Origin: Bacteroidales bacterium
Lineage (GTDB): Bacteria > Bacteroidota > Bacteroidia > Bacteroidales > UBA932
DNA length: 33,284 nucleotides
Assembly (NCBI GenBank): GCA_016288055.1
Contig: JAEEXZ010000021.1
Coordinates: 1-33,284, forward strand
Direction: 5' to 3'
Position numbers and translations under genes: made by a program. This document shows positions 8,061 to 15,749 of this stretch, one piece after another. The notes under the pieces were generated by a model that did no database searches, was not told the DNA's origin, and saw only the letters and a program-made list of their open reading frames with translations. The first letter of the stretch is position 1. Every line of letters starts with the position of its first letter.

Positions 8061-9457
8061 TTTTTCCGCTTCAGTGCAACGACGTTCTCCACATGCATGG
8101 TGTGGGGGAACATATCCACGGGCTGCACGGCTGTAATCTTGTAATCTTTGCAAAGGATCGCTAAATCGCGGGCCTGCGAAGCGGGGTTACAACTTACATA
8201 AACCATGCGTTCGGGAGCGGCTTTCAGGATTACCTGGGCTACGTCCGGATGGATGCCGGCACGGGGAGGATCCAGGATGATGACATCCGGACGGCCGTGC
8301 TTCTGGATGAATGCCTCGTTCAGGACGTCTTTCATGTCGCCGGCGAAGAACTCGCAGTTGGTGATTCCGTTTCTCCGGGCATTATCCTTCGCGTCCTCGA
8401 TGGCTTCCGGAACGTATTCAATACCAAATACTTTTGCGGCTTTCTTGGACACGAATTGGGCGATGGTCCCGGTACCGGTATAAAGGTCGTAAACCACCTC
8501 GTTGCCCTGCAGGTCTGCGAACTCGCGGGCCACGCTGTAAAGGCGGTAGGCCTGGCGGGAGTTGGTCTGGTAGAAGGATTTGGGGCCGATTTTGAACGAG
8601 AGACCTTCCATCTCCTCGTAAATGGCATCCTGGCCATAGTACAGGACAGGGGACTGGTCCCCGATGGAGTCGTTGAGTTTCTCGTTTATGACGTAAAAGA
8701 GGCTTGTAATCTGGGGGAATTCCTTTACCAGCGCGTCCAGAATGGCTTTCCGGGGCGCTTCGTCGGGCTGGGCCAGGCAGATGATGAGCATGATCTGACC
8801 GTCCTCGGTGGTGCGGATGAACATGTTGCGGAAGAAGCCGTGGTTTTCCCGGATGTTGTAGAATTCCAGACCGTTTTCAAGGCAGAACTTCTTGATAAAC
8901 AGGCGAATGGCGTTGGACGGCTCTGCCTGCAGATGGCACTTTTCAATGTCAAGCACCTTGTCGAAGAACTTGCCCACATGGAAACCCAGGCCGGGTTCTA
9001 CCAGGTCCTGAGGCTCTTCCTTCAGCAGCCATCGCTTGTTGGAAGCGCTGAATTCCAGCTTGTTACGGTAATATTCCGTTTTCTCGGAGGGGAGTGTGGG
9101 CCTTATTTCGGGCACTTCCAGATGGCCGATACGTACCAGCTGATCTTCTACCTGCTGACGTTTGGCCTGGAGCTGCATCTGATAGGGAAGCGGCTGCCAG
9201 CGACAGCCTCCGCATACGCCGAAATGGCTGCAGAACGGCTCCAGCCTGTTCTCGGAGGGCTTCACAATGCGTTTGATGAAGCCTTCCATATAATTTTTCT
9301 TCTTCTTGTAAACCTGGATGTCCACCACGTCGCCGGGAACGGCGAAATCTACAAACACGACGATGCCGTCCACGTGTGCAAGGGCTTTACCCTCGGCCGC
9401 GACGGCTTCGATGGTGACGTTTTCCAGGAGTAAGTCGATTTTTTTCTTTCTAGTCAT
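8057..9457 (-). CDS. rlmD: 23S rRNA (uracil-5)-methyltransferase, RlmD/RumA family (466 aa)
   Basis: An N-terminal TRAM domain (residues ~8-62) is followed by the iron-sulfur cysteine set C76, C82, C85 (CSHFGVCGGC) with a later cysteine near DIEKCHLQ. The SAM-binding methyltransferase domain carries YDLYTGTGTIAQF, IILDPPRAGIHPDV and the catalytic-cysteine motif VYVSCNPASQARD. This is the RumA-type layout, and RlmD methylates U1939 of 23S rRNA in E. coli. Bacteroidetes often carry two members of this family (RlmD and RlmCD), so the exact uridine is less certain than the enzyme class. No consensus -7 box is seen upstream; an inverted repeat at 9465-9487 lies just before the start. Confidence 0.9.
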   Translation of the reverse strand: MTRKKKIDLLLENVTIEAVAAEGKALAHVDGIVVFVDFAVPGDVVDIQVYKKKKNYMEGFIKRIVKPSENRLEPFCSHFGVCGGCRWQPLPYQMQLQAKRQQVEDQLVRIGHLEVPEIRPTLPSEKTEYYRNKLEFSASNKRWLLKEEPQDLVEPGLGFHVGKFFDKVLDIEKCHLQAEPSNAIRLFIKKFCLENGLEFYNIRENHGFFRNMFIRTTEDGQIMLIICLAQPDEAPRKAILDALVKEFPQITSLFYVINEKLNDSIGDQSPVLYYGQDAIYEEMEGLSFKIGPKSFYQTNSRQAYRLYSVAREFADLQGNEVVYDLYTGTGTIAQFVSKKAAKVFGIEYVPEAIEDAKDNARRNGITNCEFFAGDMKDVLNEAFIQKHGRPDVIILDPPRAGIHPDVAQVILKAAPERMVYVSCNPASQARDLAILCKDYKITAVQPVDMFPHTMHVENVVALKRKN

Positions 9458-9464
9458 CAGGGGA

Positions 9465-9487
9465 GTTAACTTTATCTATAAGTTAAC
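9465..9487. repeat. Perfect inverted repeat upstream of rlmD
   Basis: GTTAACTT (9465-9472) and AAGTTAAC (9480-9487) form an 8-bp perfect palindrome with a 7-bp centre, 8 bp before the rlmD start on the minus strand. A second small one, AATTGT/ACAATT, follows near 9497-9511. No T-tract follows, so an operator is more likely than a terminator; this is unproven. Confidence 0.4.
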
Positions 9488-9508
9488 ATAATATAAATTG
9501 TGTAACAA

Positions 9509-10651
9509 TTAGAGATTTTCCTTGCTTTCGACCGGATTGCTGTAAATGTGAAGGAGCTCGTTCCTCAGTTCCTGACGGTCCAGCGTGGATTCTGCCAGGA
9601 TAAGCTGCTGCGCGATGTAGCCTTCGAATTCTTCCATGTCCTGGCGAGTATATTCACTGGCGTATTTTGCGCCCTGGTGAACGATATCGTAGGCCATGTA
9701 GTTGGTCTTCCACAGTTTGTATCCCTGGATGACGCGGCGGTCAACGGCGTGGCGGATGCTCTGGTAACGGTCGTTCTTGTCGCAGAAAGAAGCCTCGCGG
9801 ATTTCCTCTTCGGTGAGCGGATCCCCTACGTGCAGGTGTACGTGGCCTTTTTTCTGCTTGATTCCGACCATGATGCTCTGCAGGTCCTCGTCCTCGCCCT
9901 TGACATAGCTGCCGGTATTGCGCTTGATGAGCGTCTCACGGGCCTTCATGATGTCGCAGGGTTCATATTCATAGGAAATGGACATGGGAACGATGTGCAC
10001 CTCCATGAAATTCTGCACGAAATCCTTGGTGCCGCTCATGTCCACCATCTTCAGGAGGCCCTGCTCGGTGATGTCGATACCGTCCTTGGTGCGTCCCTGG
10101 CGCTGGGCGATCCACACGGAGCCCGTACCGGAAGTGATGGTTTCACGGATATACTTGGAAAGGACCTGGGAGGACAGATAGAGTTCCCGGGCCGATATGC
10201 CGCGGATCACTTTGATCATGCGGTTGGAACGGATGAGGAGCTCCACCGTCTTGTGCTTGAGGAGATTGTCTCCTACGCAGATCTGCGTCTCCGGCAGGCC
10301 GTTCCAGAAAAGGACCATCTGTGTGAGTGCGGGGTCCAGGATAATGTCACGGTGGTTGGACATGGCCAGGTACGGCTGTCCCAGGGCCTTGATCTTCTCG
10401 AGGCCGTCGTAAGTGAATTCGGTGATGGTATTGTCAATGACCCACTGGATGGCCTTGGACATGACAATCTGCTGGAACTCATCTACGGTGTGGATATTCT
10501 TGAGAACGTCCCCCAGGAACGTGTTGGGTTTGTCCGGGAACAGGAATTTGGAAATCCAGGGAACGTTGGGATGAAGAGATACGCGGGCCAGTGCGGCGGC
10601 CGCTTCTTCGTCGTTAAAGGGAGCAATATCGCTGAAATCGGTAATGTCCAT
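9509..10651 (-). CDS. Glycerolipid acyltransferase family protein (380 aa)
   Basis: The protein carries the acyltransferase-type block LAMSNHRDIILDPALTQMVL (residues 95-114), followed ~60 residues later by GTGSVWIAQRQGRTKDG, which resembles motif III (FPEGTRS-like) of the PlsC/PlsB superfamily. In PlsC-like enzymes the first motif is HX4D; here the spacing from H100 to D106 is five residues, or D102 could serve. No membrane segment is evident, which fits a peripheral membrane enzyme. The likely role is acylation of a lysophosphatidate-type or other lipid acceptor (family inference). It lies 55 bp downstream of queA in the same direction and may share its transcript; a weak -7-like TGTATTTG occurs in the gap. 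Confidence 0.75.
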   Translation of the reverse strand: MDITDFSDIAPFNDEEAAAALARVSLHPNVPWISKFLFPDKPNTFLGDVLKNIHTVDEFQQIVMSKAIQWVIDNTITEFTYDGLEKIKALGQPYLAMSNHRDIILDPALTQMVLFWNGLPETQICVGDNLLKHKTVELLIRSNRMIKVIRGISARELYLSSQVLSKYIRETITSGTGSVWIAQRQGRTKDGIDITEQGLLKMVDMSGTKDFVQNFMEVHIVPMSISYEYEPCDIMKARETLIKRNTGSYVKGEDEDLQSIMVGIKQKKGHVHLHVGDPLTEEEIREASFCDKNDRYQSIRHAVDRRVIQGYKLWKTNYMAYDIVHQGAKYASEYTRQDMEEFEGYIAQQLILAESTLDRQELRNELLHIYSNPVESKENL

Positions 10652-10706
10652 TACTTACTTTTTAAGGTTCAAATACAACAGGTTGGGCAGCAAAAAACAT
10701 GCTAAA

Positions 10707-11924
10707 CTAACCCCTCTCCAGCAGGGAGCTGTCCCCGTAGCTGAGGAAGCGGAACCCATGGGAAAGGGCGTAATCATATATGGTGCGCCAGTCTCCGTCC
10801 ACGAAGGCCGAGACCAGCAGGATAAGCGTACTCTCCGGTTGGTGGAAGTTGGTCACCAGCCGGTCCACGAGCCGGAACCGGAAGCCGGGAACGATGATGA
10901 TGCGCGTGCCGGCTACCAGGGCGTCCAGCCCTTCGCGGTCCAGATAATCGACGATGGCCTGCAGGGCTTCCTGCGTAGTGGCCGTATATTCCCGCTCGTA
11001 GGGAGCCCACTGGGCTACATCGGCCGGAGCGCCGGTCTCCAGGATGCTTACGCCGATATAATAAAGGGACTCCAGCGTGCGCACGGAGGTGGTCCCCACG
11101 GCGATGAGCGGGCGCTGGAGCGTGGCCAGTTCCTTCAGTAAAGCTTTAGATACGGTGAAAGGCTCACGGTGCATCGGGTGTTCCGAGACCAGGGAGCTCT
11201 TGACCGGGAGGAAGGTGCCGGCGCCCACATGCAGGCAGATGGTTTCGGTTTCAATCCCCTTCCGGCGAATGCGGTCCAGCACGTCCTGGGTGAAATGCAG
11301 GCCGGCCGTAGGCGCTGCGACGGAGCCGCGGATATGGGCGTAGAGCGTCTGGTAACGCTCCGTGTCGATGGCCTCGGACTCGCGGTTCAGGTACGGCGGA
11401 ATGGGAACGGTGCCGGCTATTTCCAGGACGCGGGAGAACGGTGCGCCGCCGCTCCACTGGAAGCGGACAATGCCGGTCTGGCCCTCGCGGCCTTCGAGAA
11501 TGGCCTCCAGGGCCATCTCTTCGACGGAGGCATTGCCGTCCGGATTATAAAGGTGAAGGATGTCCTCCTTCCATTTCTTGGCATTGCCGATCACGCATTT
11601 CCAGCTGCAGGAAGCTGTAGCTGCGAAAGCGGTGTTGTACTCCACGGGCTGCACGGGCTCCAGGCAGAACACCTCGATGATGGCGCCTGTTTCCCGCTGG
11701 AAATGCAGGCGTGCAGGTACAACCTTGGTATCGTTGAATACCATGAGGGCGTTCTCCGGGAGGAGATCCGGCAGTTGACGGAAGATAGTCTCTTCTACTT
11801 TACCTTTTTTATAATGCAGCAGCTTGGACGCGTCCCTCTCCGGAAGGGGGTATTTCGCAATCCTGCTATCGTCCAGGCCGTAATTGTAATCCTCTATATG
11901 GATTTCAGGAATCATGAGAATCAT
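10707..11924 (-). CDS. queA: S-adenosylmethionine:tRNA ribosyltransferase-isomerase QueA (405 aa)
   Basis: The full QueA fold is recognisable: IAKYPLPERDASKLL near the N-terminus, ALMVFNDTKVVPARLHFQ, the SVAAPTAGLHFTQDVL block, HVGAGTFLPVKS, and AVGTTSVRTLESL with LVTNFHQPESTLILLVSAF at the C-terminus. QueA transfers and isomerises the ribosyl group of SAM onto 7-aminomethyl-7-deazaguanine in tRNA, giving epoxyqueuosine, in the cytoplasm. Length is above the ~350 aa of E. coli QueA but normal for the Bacteroidales version. The start at 11924 is used; an ATG at 11915 (MIPEIHIED) is equally good, given the -7 box at 11935-11942. No other queuosine gene is in the window. Confidence 0.95.
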   Translation of the reverse strand: MILMIPEIHIEDYNYGLDDSRIAKYPLPERDASKLLHYKKGKVEETIFRQLPDLLPENALMVFNDTKVVPARLHFQRETGAIIEVFCLEPVQPVEYNTAFAATASCSWKCVIGNAKKWKEDILHLYNPDGNASVEEMALEAILEGREGQTGIVRFQWSGGAPFSRVLEIAGTVPIPPYLNRESEAIDTERYQTLYAHIRGSVAAPTAGLHFTQDVLDRIRRKGIETETICLHVGAGTFLPVKSSLVSEHPMHREPFTVSKALLKELATLQRPLIAVGTTSVRTLESLYYIGVSILETGAPADVAQWAPYEREYTATTQEALQAIVDYLDREGLDALVAGTRIIIVPGFRFRLVDRLVTNFHQPESTLILLVSAFVDGDWRTIYDYALSHGFRFLSYGDSSLLERG

Positions 11925-11934
11925 AAAATTTGCG

Positions 11935-11942
11935 CAAAGTTA
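11935..11942 (-). promoter_or_regulatory. -7 element (TAACTTTG) for queA
   Basis: The minus strand reads TAACTTTG just 11 bp before the ATG at 11924, so the leader would be only a few bases long or translation would start at 11915. A second minus-strand -7-like box, TACATTTG, lies at 11993-12000. Confidence 0.5.
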
Positions 11943-12353
11943 ACACATTTATCGGGAATAAAGAATTCTCGGGCGGAATGCGCCTGAGTTTACAAATGTA
12001 TTTACAAATGTGAACACATGGAAAAGCGGCGAATTGTCAAATTTGTGAATATCCCCCACCCCGATTCAGATATTTTAACACACCTTGCTAAAATACTATA
12101 AAATATTTTTATGGATAGTTTAGCAGTTTCGGTAATGCGTGGAAAATCAGATATTTACCGATATTATATTTAGTTTAGCTCTAATTGTTTCGTGCTTTCT
12201 TGTGCCCAGGCCGGGAAATACGCAGTTTTATGGCCGTGTTTCATAAGTTATTGTGTGTATTGTCAGTACTTTATTTATGCTATCTAATGTAAGACTATAA
12301 CATTTCTAAAGGGGATTTCTCCCCTACCCGTTCACTTCTGTAACTTGGCGCCA
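11943..12353. other. A+T-rich intergenic region between divergent queA and XRE regulator genes
   Basis: There is no ORF with coding character in this ~410-bp stretch. It is much richer in A+T than its neighbours. It holds a 12-bp direct repeat (TTTACAAATGT at 11989-11999 and 12001-12011), the reverse of which (ATTTGTAAA) recurs over the regulator's -7 region at 12381-12389. It also has a loose inverted repeat around GCTAAA...TTTAGC (about 12087-12134) and a GGGGATTTCTCCCC hairpin at about 12311-12324. Operators, a small RNA or simply decayed sequence are all possible; no RNA family is recognisable to me. Confidence 0.5.
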
Positions 12354-12385
12354 TTTGGAAAATTCACATATTTTGTGTATATTTG
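12354..12385 (+). promoter_or_regulatory. Complete Bacteroidetes promoter (TTTG-N20-TATATTTG) of the XRE regulator gene
   Basis: A -33 element TTTG (12354-12357) and a -7 element TATATTTG (12378-12385) are separated by 20 bp, matching the Bacteroidetes consensus. The predicted transcript starts ~12-15 nt before the ATG at 12406. The -7 box overlaps a copy of the ATTTGTAAA motif found in the upstream direct repeats. Confidence 0.75.
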
Positions 12386-12405
12386 TAAAGTTAAAGTTGT
12401 AAATT

Positions 12406-12756
12406 ATGAATCGACGACTTTTGCAGTTTTTGCAGGCCGAAAATATCACGCAGGCGCAGTTTGCCGACACGCTCTCCGTTGCGCGCGGCAGCGTCTCGCA
12501 TATTCTCGCCGGCCGCAACAAACCGGGCTACGATTTCATGGAAAGCCTGCTCCTCCACTACCCTCGTCTCAATCTGGACTGGCTGATGACCGGAAAAGGC
12601 CGTATGTATCGCGACGAAATGCCCTCTGAGGCCCCTGAAATGGCTACAGGAGAGCTTTTCCCCCAGATTCAGGCTCCCCTTCCGGCCCGTCAGATAGACC
12701 GTATTACGGTTTTCTACTCCGATAATACCTATCAGGAGTTCTTTGCAAAGGAATAA
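12406..12756 (+). CDS. XRE-family helix-turn-helix transcriptional regulator (116 aa)
   Basis: Residues 5-60 form a lambda-Cro/XRE-type helix-turn-helix: LLQFLQAENITQAQFADTL, then SVARGSVSHILAGRNKPGYD as the recognition region, then FMESLLLHYPRLNLDWLMTGKG. The NLDWLMTGKG end of the domain is typical of Bacteroidetes XRE proteins. The C-terminal ~50 residues are low in pattern (PEMATGELFPQIQAPLP) and may mediate dimerisation. Its own promoter overlaps a short motif repeated upstream, so autoregulation is plausible. It stops 33 bp before the next gene, whose promoter overlaps its 3' end. No phage or toxin genes lie nearby, so it is probably a chromosomal regulator. Confidence 0.88.
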   Translation: MNRRLLQFLQAENITQAQFADTLSVARGSVSHILAGRNKPGYDFMESLLLHYPRLNLDWLMTGKGRMYRDEMPSEAPEMATGELFPQIQAPLPARQIDRITVFYSDNTYQEFFAKE

Positions 12757-12769
12757 TTTGCTAACTTTG
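12742..12769 (+). promoter_or_regulatory. Promoter of the DHODH-like/cinA pair
   Basis: TAACTTTG at 12762-12769 is a good -7 element; TTTG at 12742-12745 is a possible -33 but the spacer is only 16 bp. It begins inside the end of the XRE gene and leaves a ~15-nt leader before the ATG at 12790. Confidence 0.55.
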
Positions 12770-12789
12770 CGTACAAATCGTGCGCGAAA

Positions 12790-13458
12790 ATGTTCCGTAA
12801 AAACTATCAGCACCTGGAAACTGAATTTGCCGGCCTGGTTTTTCCCAATCCGGTCGGGCACCCTTACACCCTCTTAAAGAAACGCTTTAAGTGGCTCCGG
12901 CGTGCTCCCAGGGCCGGTTTTCTAACGCTCACTCCCCCTCAGGAAGACGTTCTCAACTGGATCAAAAGACTCCGGAGCGAACAGCCGGAGAATTCCCTCC
13001 TTGCTGTGAACATTCACACGGACATCATCCGCACCTTCTCCCTCGTTTACGACTTTGCAGACTTCATTATCATCGATCCGGACAGCAATGTGGGCATCGA
13101 TGCCGTCGATATTTCCGACACGCACGACCTTCTGGACGAGCTGGTGAGCCTTCGGCTGTGCTACGAGCGCTATACGCCCGTTTTTCTGCGCCTGGGACAG
13201 GGAACCAGCCCTGACGAGCTCAGAAGCCTTCTGGGCGCCTGTCAGCTGGATGGCCTGGACGGTGTCGTCGTGCCCAACCTGGCCTCCCTTGCGCAGGTTC
13301 GGGAGATTACCCTGGGCCGTGTGCCCGTCATCTGCCCCGTAAAGAGCATCCCGGAAGGGCTGCAGGCGCTGGAAAACGGTGCCGGCCTTCTCGAATTACC
13401 TTCAAGCAAAGGTTTAAATAAATTGCTCAGTATTCTTGAGGATAAGCAATTAGTATGA
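12790..13458 (+). CDS. Degenerate dihydroorotate-dehydrogenase-like TIM-barrel protein (222 aa), probable pseudoenzyme
   Basis: Several stretches follow the order of class 2 dihydroorotate dehydrogenase (PyrD) strands: AGLVFPNPVG (PyrD GLxFxNPVGLAAG), GFLTLTPPQ (GTVTPxPQ), LLAVNIHTD (LGVNIGKN), FADFIIIDPDSN (YADYLVINVSSPN), PVFLRLGQGTSPDEL (PxxVKIAPD), LDGVVVPNLAS (DGIIVTNTT) and VPVICPVKSIPEGLQALENGAGLLEL (PIIGVGGI, then the barrel end). The FMN- and catalytic-site residues are replaced at each point, and the protein is ~100 residues shorter than PyrD. So it seems to descend from that fold without the activity. This is my reading of a remote similarity. Its stop overlaps the cinA start by 4 bp (ATGA), implying coupled translation. 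Confidence 0.6.
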   Translation: MFRKNYQHLETEFAGLVFPNPVGHPYTLLKKRFKWLRRAPRAGFLTLTPPQEDVLNWIKRLRSEQPENSLLAVNIHTDIIRTFSLVYDFADFIIIDPDSNVGIDAVDISDTHDLLDELVSLRLCYERYTPVFLRLGQGTSPDELRSLLGACQLDGLDGVVVPNLASLAQVREITLGRVPVICPVKSIPEGLQALENGAGLLELPSSKGLNKLLSILEDKQLV

Positions 13459-14708
13459 TTCACGCATCTATCGTCACGATTGGTGACGAAATTCTTATCG
13501 GCCAGGTTCTGGATACCAATTCCCAGCAGCTGGCCCGTGCCCTGGAAGAGACGGGCGTCCACGTAGTACGTATGGTTTCCATCGGAGATGATGGGGAAGA
13601 AATTGCCCAGACCCTTCTCCAGGAGCTTCAGCGAAGCCAGCTGGTGTTCTGCACCGGCGGCCTGGGTCCTACCAAGGACGACATCACCAAGGCCGTCCTG
13701 GCCCGTATTTCGGGCAGCAAGGGCTACAAAAAGCATGAAGGACAGATGGAAAAGGTCATCGAAATCCTGCATGGACGCGGGCTGGACGTACTCCCCTGCA
13801 ATGAAAACCAGGCTATGGTCCCCGAAAAGGCCGACGTGATTGTAAACCAGCTGGGAACAGCCCCCATCATGGTGTTCCGGAACATGCCGGGAACGCTCTA
13901 TTCGCTGCCTGGCGTGCCTCACGAGGCCGTGGGTGCCATTCCCGCCATCCTCGATGACGTGAAGGCCCACCAGCCCCTCTCGCAGATCCTGCACCGTAAT
14001 ATTATGGTATATGGCCTGGCGGAAAGCGCGCTTTCCGAGAAACTGGCCCCCTGGGAGGACCATCTCCCGGCCGACATGCACCTGGCCTACCTTCCCAATC
14101 CCCTGACGGGTATCCGCCTGCGCCTTTCCTGCTACGGAACGGCCTCCGGGGACGAGGTGCAGCGCATGGAGGCCGAACTTTCCCGGCTGAAAGCCCTCCT
14201 GGGCCCCCTGATGTATGCCGACGAAGATTCCGACCTGGAGACCGCCCTGGGCCGTATCGCCCGGGAAAACGGCCTTACGCTCTCTTGCGCAGAATCCTGC
14301 ACGGGCGGCATGATCGCCCATATGATCACTTCCGTCCCCGGCTCCTCCGGTTACTTCCTGGGCTCTGTCACCTCCTATGCCATCGCTGTCAAGGAGAAAG
14401 TGCTGGGTGTTCCGGGAGAGGTCATTGAGAAGAACGGCGTGGTCTCTTCGGAGGTTGCCGCCGCCATGGCCGAGGGTGTCCGCCGGCTCACCGGCTCGGA
14501 CTATGCTGTCTCTACCACCGGTCTCGCCGGCCCTTCCGGAGACGAGTTCAATCCCGTCGGAACCGTGTGGATTGGAGTGGCCGGACCCCGTGGTTCGAAG
14601 ACCGTAAAATACGTTTACAAAAATGACCGCAAACGCAATATTGAACGCTTTGCAGCCTCTGCGCTCAATTTTCTGCGACTCTTCATCCTTGAGGATTTAA
14701 ACCGCTAA
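13455..14708 (+). CDS. cinA: CinA-family protein, nicotinamide-nucleotide amidohydrolase (417 aa)
   Basis: The N-terminal MoCF-like domain (residues 1-~170) starts ASIVTIGDEILIGQVLDTNS and carries FCTGGLGPTKDDITK. The C-terminal CinA domain (~255-410) carries LSCAESCTGGMIAHMITSVPGSSGYFLGSV and STTGLAGPSGDEFNPVGTVWIG. The C-terminal domain of this family deamidates nicotinamide mononucleotide in NAD salvage, and some full-length members also have ADP-ribose pyrophosphatase activity. Length is the usual ~415 aa. It is translated with the upstream DHODH-like gene through a 4-bp overlap and ends at the hairpin at 14717-14761. Confidence 0.95.
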   Translation: MIHASIVTIGDEILIGQVLDTNSQQLARALEETGVHVVRMVSIGDDGEEIAQTLLQELQRSQLVFCTGGLGPTKDDITKAVLARISGSKGYKKHEGQMEKVIEILHGRGLDVLPCNENQAMVPEKADVIVNQLGTAPIMVFRNMPGTLYSLPGVPHEAVGAIPAILDDVKAHQPLSQILHRNIMVYGLAESALSEKLAPWEDHLPADMHLAYLPNPLTGIRLRLSCYGTASGDEVQRMEAELSRLKALLGPLMYADEDSDLETALGRIARENGLTLSCAESCTGGMIAHMITSVPGSSGYFLGSVTSYAIAVKEKVLGVPGEVIEKNGVVSSEVAAAMAEGVRRLTGSDYAVSTTGLAGPSGDEFNPVGTVWIGVAGPRGSKTVKYVYKNDRKRNIERFAASALNFLRLFILEDLNR

Positions 14709-14716
14709 TATACAAT

Positions 14717-14761
14717 AAATGAAACATATCTGTTAACGGCCGTAACATTTATGTTTCATTT
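14717..14761. terminator. Bidirectional terminator between convergent cinA and the seven-gene minus-strand run
   Basis: A perfect 11-bp inverted repeat AAATGAAACAT/ATGTTTCATTT (14717-14727 with 14751-14761) encloses a smaller GTTA/TAAC hairpin. It lies 9 bp after cinA and 23 bp after the stop of the dipeptidase gene on the other strand. T-rich sequence flanks it on both strands. Confidence 0.75.
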
Positions 14762-14783
14762 GTTGTTAAACGATATAATCTGC

Positions 14784-15749
14784 TTATTCTGAGCAGTTTA
14801 CAATTCTAAACCAAACATCGAGTAAATTCTGCCCGGATACCTTGATAATGTCATTTTCACTGTATCCGCGCCGTCTCATTTCGGCCCATACGGCATCCAA
14901 ATGGGCGATGTCTTCCACCCCTTCCGGCGTCACTTCGATGCCGTCGAAGTCGGACCCGATTCCCACATGGTCGATGCCCGCAAGCTTCACCGCGTGGTCT
15001 ATGTGGTCCACGATTTCCTTCACGCCCGGACGCCAGTCTTTGCTCTCGTCGTAGGCGTCGGAGAGGAAGCAGGGATAGAAGTTGATCCCCACATATCCGT
15101 TCTTCTCCCCCAGGGCCTGCAGCATTTCGTCGGTGAGGTTCCTGCGGTGGCTGCACAGGGCGCGGCAGGAGGAATGGGTTGCAATCACCGGTGCCTTGGA
15201 AAGCTGTATGACATCCCAGAAAGTCTTGTCGGAGGCATGGGAGAGGTCGATCATCATGCCCATGGCGTTCATTTCGGCCACTACCTGGCGGCCGAAGGGG
15301 CTGAGCCCTCCCCAGCGTTTCCCTTCCGCGGCACTGTCGGCGACGGCGTTGTCTCCGTTGTGCGTAAGCGTCATGTAGCTGACTCCCAGACGGTAGAAGG
15401 TGCGCAGCATCGACAGCGATTCCTGGATGGGAGAGGCGTTCTCCATGCCGATGCACACGGAGATGAGCCCGTTTCGCATATTGTCGGCCACTTCGTCGGG
15501 GCCGAAGGTCATGGTAGCGTAGTCGGCGTTCTCTTCGCATGCGTCGTAGGTGGCCGACAGCATCTCCAGCGCATAGCGCGTGGCTTTGTCGGCTTCGAAC
15601 TCCGGCGGGGTGTACAGGGCGAAGAAGGCTCCGTCCACTCCCCCTGCCTTCATTTTGGGGAAGTCCACGTGCGCCCCGGGGTTGTCTATGCCGATGTTGC
15701 GGCCCCGCAGTACGGCGGAAGGCGTGTCGATGTGAGAGTCCAGTATCAT
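14784..15749 (-). CDS. Membrane-dipeptidase-like M19 metallopeptidase (321 aa)
   Basis: The N-terminal zinc motif HxD (SHIDTP, H6 and D8) and downstream blocks match the renal dipeptidase (M19) family: ISVCIGMENASPIQ with the bridging glutamate, YMTLTHNGDNAVADSA, MMIDLSHASDKTFWDV, PVIATHSSCRALCSHRRNLTDEML and HVGIGSDFDGIE. These carry all expected metal ligands. The family hydrolyses dipeptides, including L-D or D-D forms. There is no signal peptide, so it should be cytoplasmic. It is the last gene of the valS-tat run and its start overlaps the stop of the DUF2807 gene by 4 bp. Confidence 0.93.
   Translation of the reverse strand: MILDSHIDTPSAVLRGRNIGIDNPGAHVDFPKMKAGGVDGAFFALYTPPEFEADKATRYALEMLSATYDACEENADYATMTFGPDEVADNMRNGLISVCIGMENASPIQESLSMLRTFYRLGVSYMTLTHNGDNAVADSAAEGKRWGGLSPFGRQVVAEMNAMGMMIDLSHASDKTFWDVIQLSKAPVIATHSSCRALCSHRRNLTDEMLQALGEKNGYVGINFYPCFLSDAYDESKDWRPGVKEIVDHIDHAVKLAGIDHVGIGSDFDGIEVTPEGVEDIAHLDAVWAEMRRRGYSENDIIKVSGQNLLDVWFRIVNCSE

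Noticed and set aside
12345..12629. 94-aa ORF in another frame over the XRE gene start
   Set aside because: It overlaps the regulator's promoter and coding start, and has no domain; a shadow frame of the real gene.
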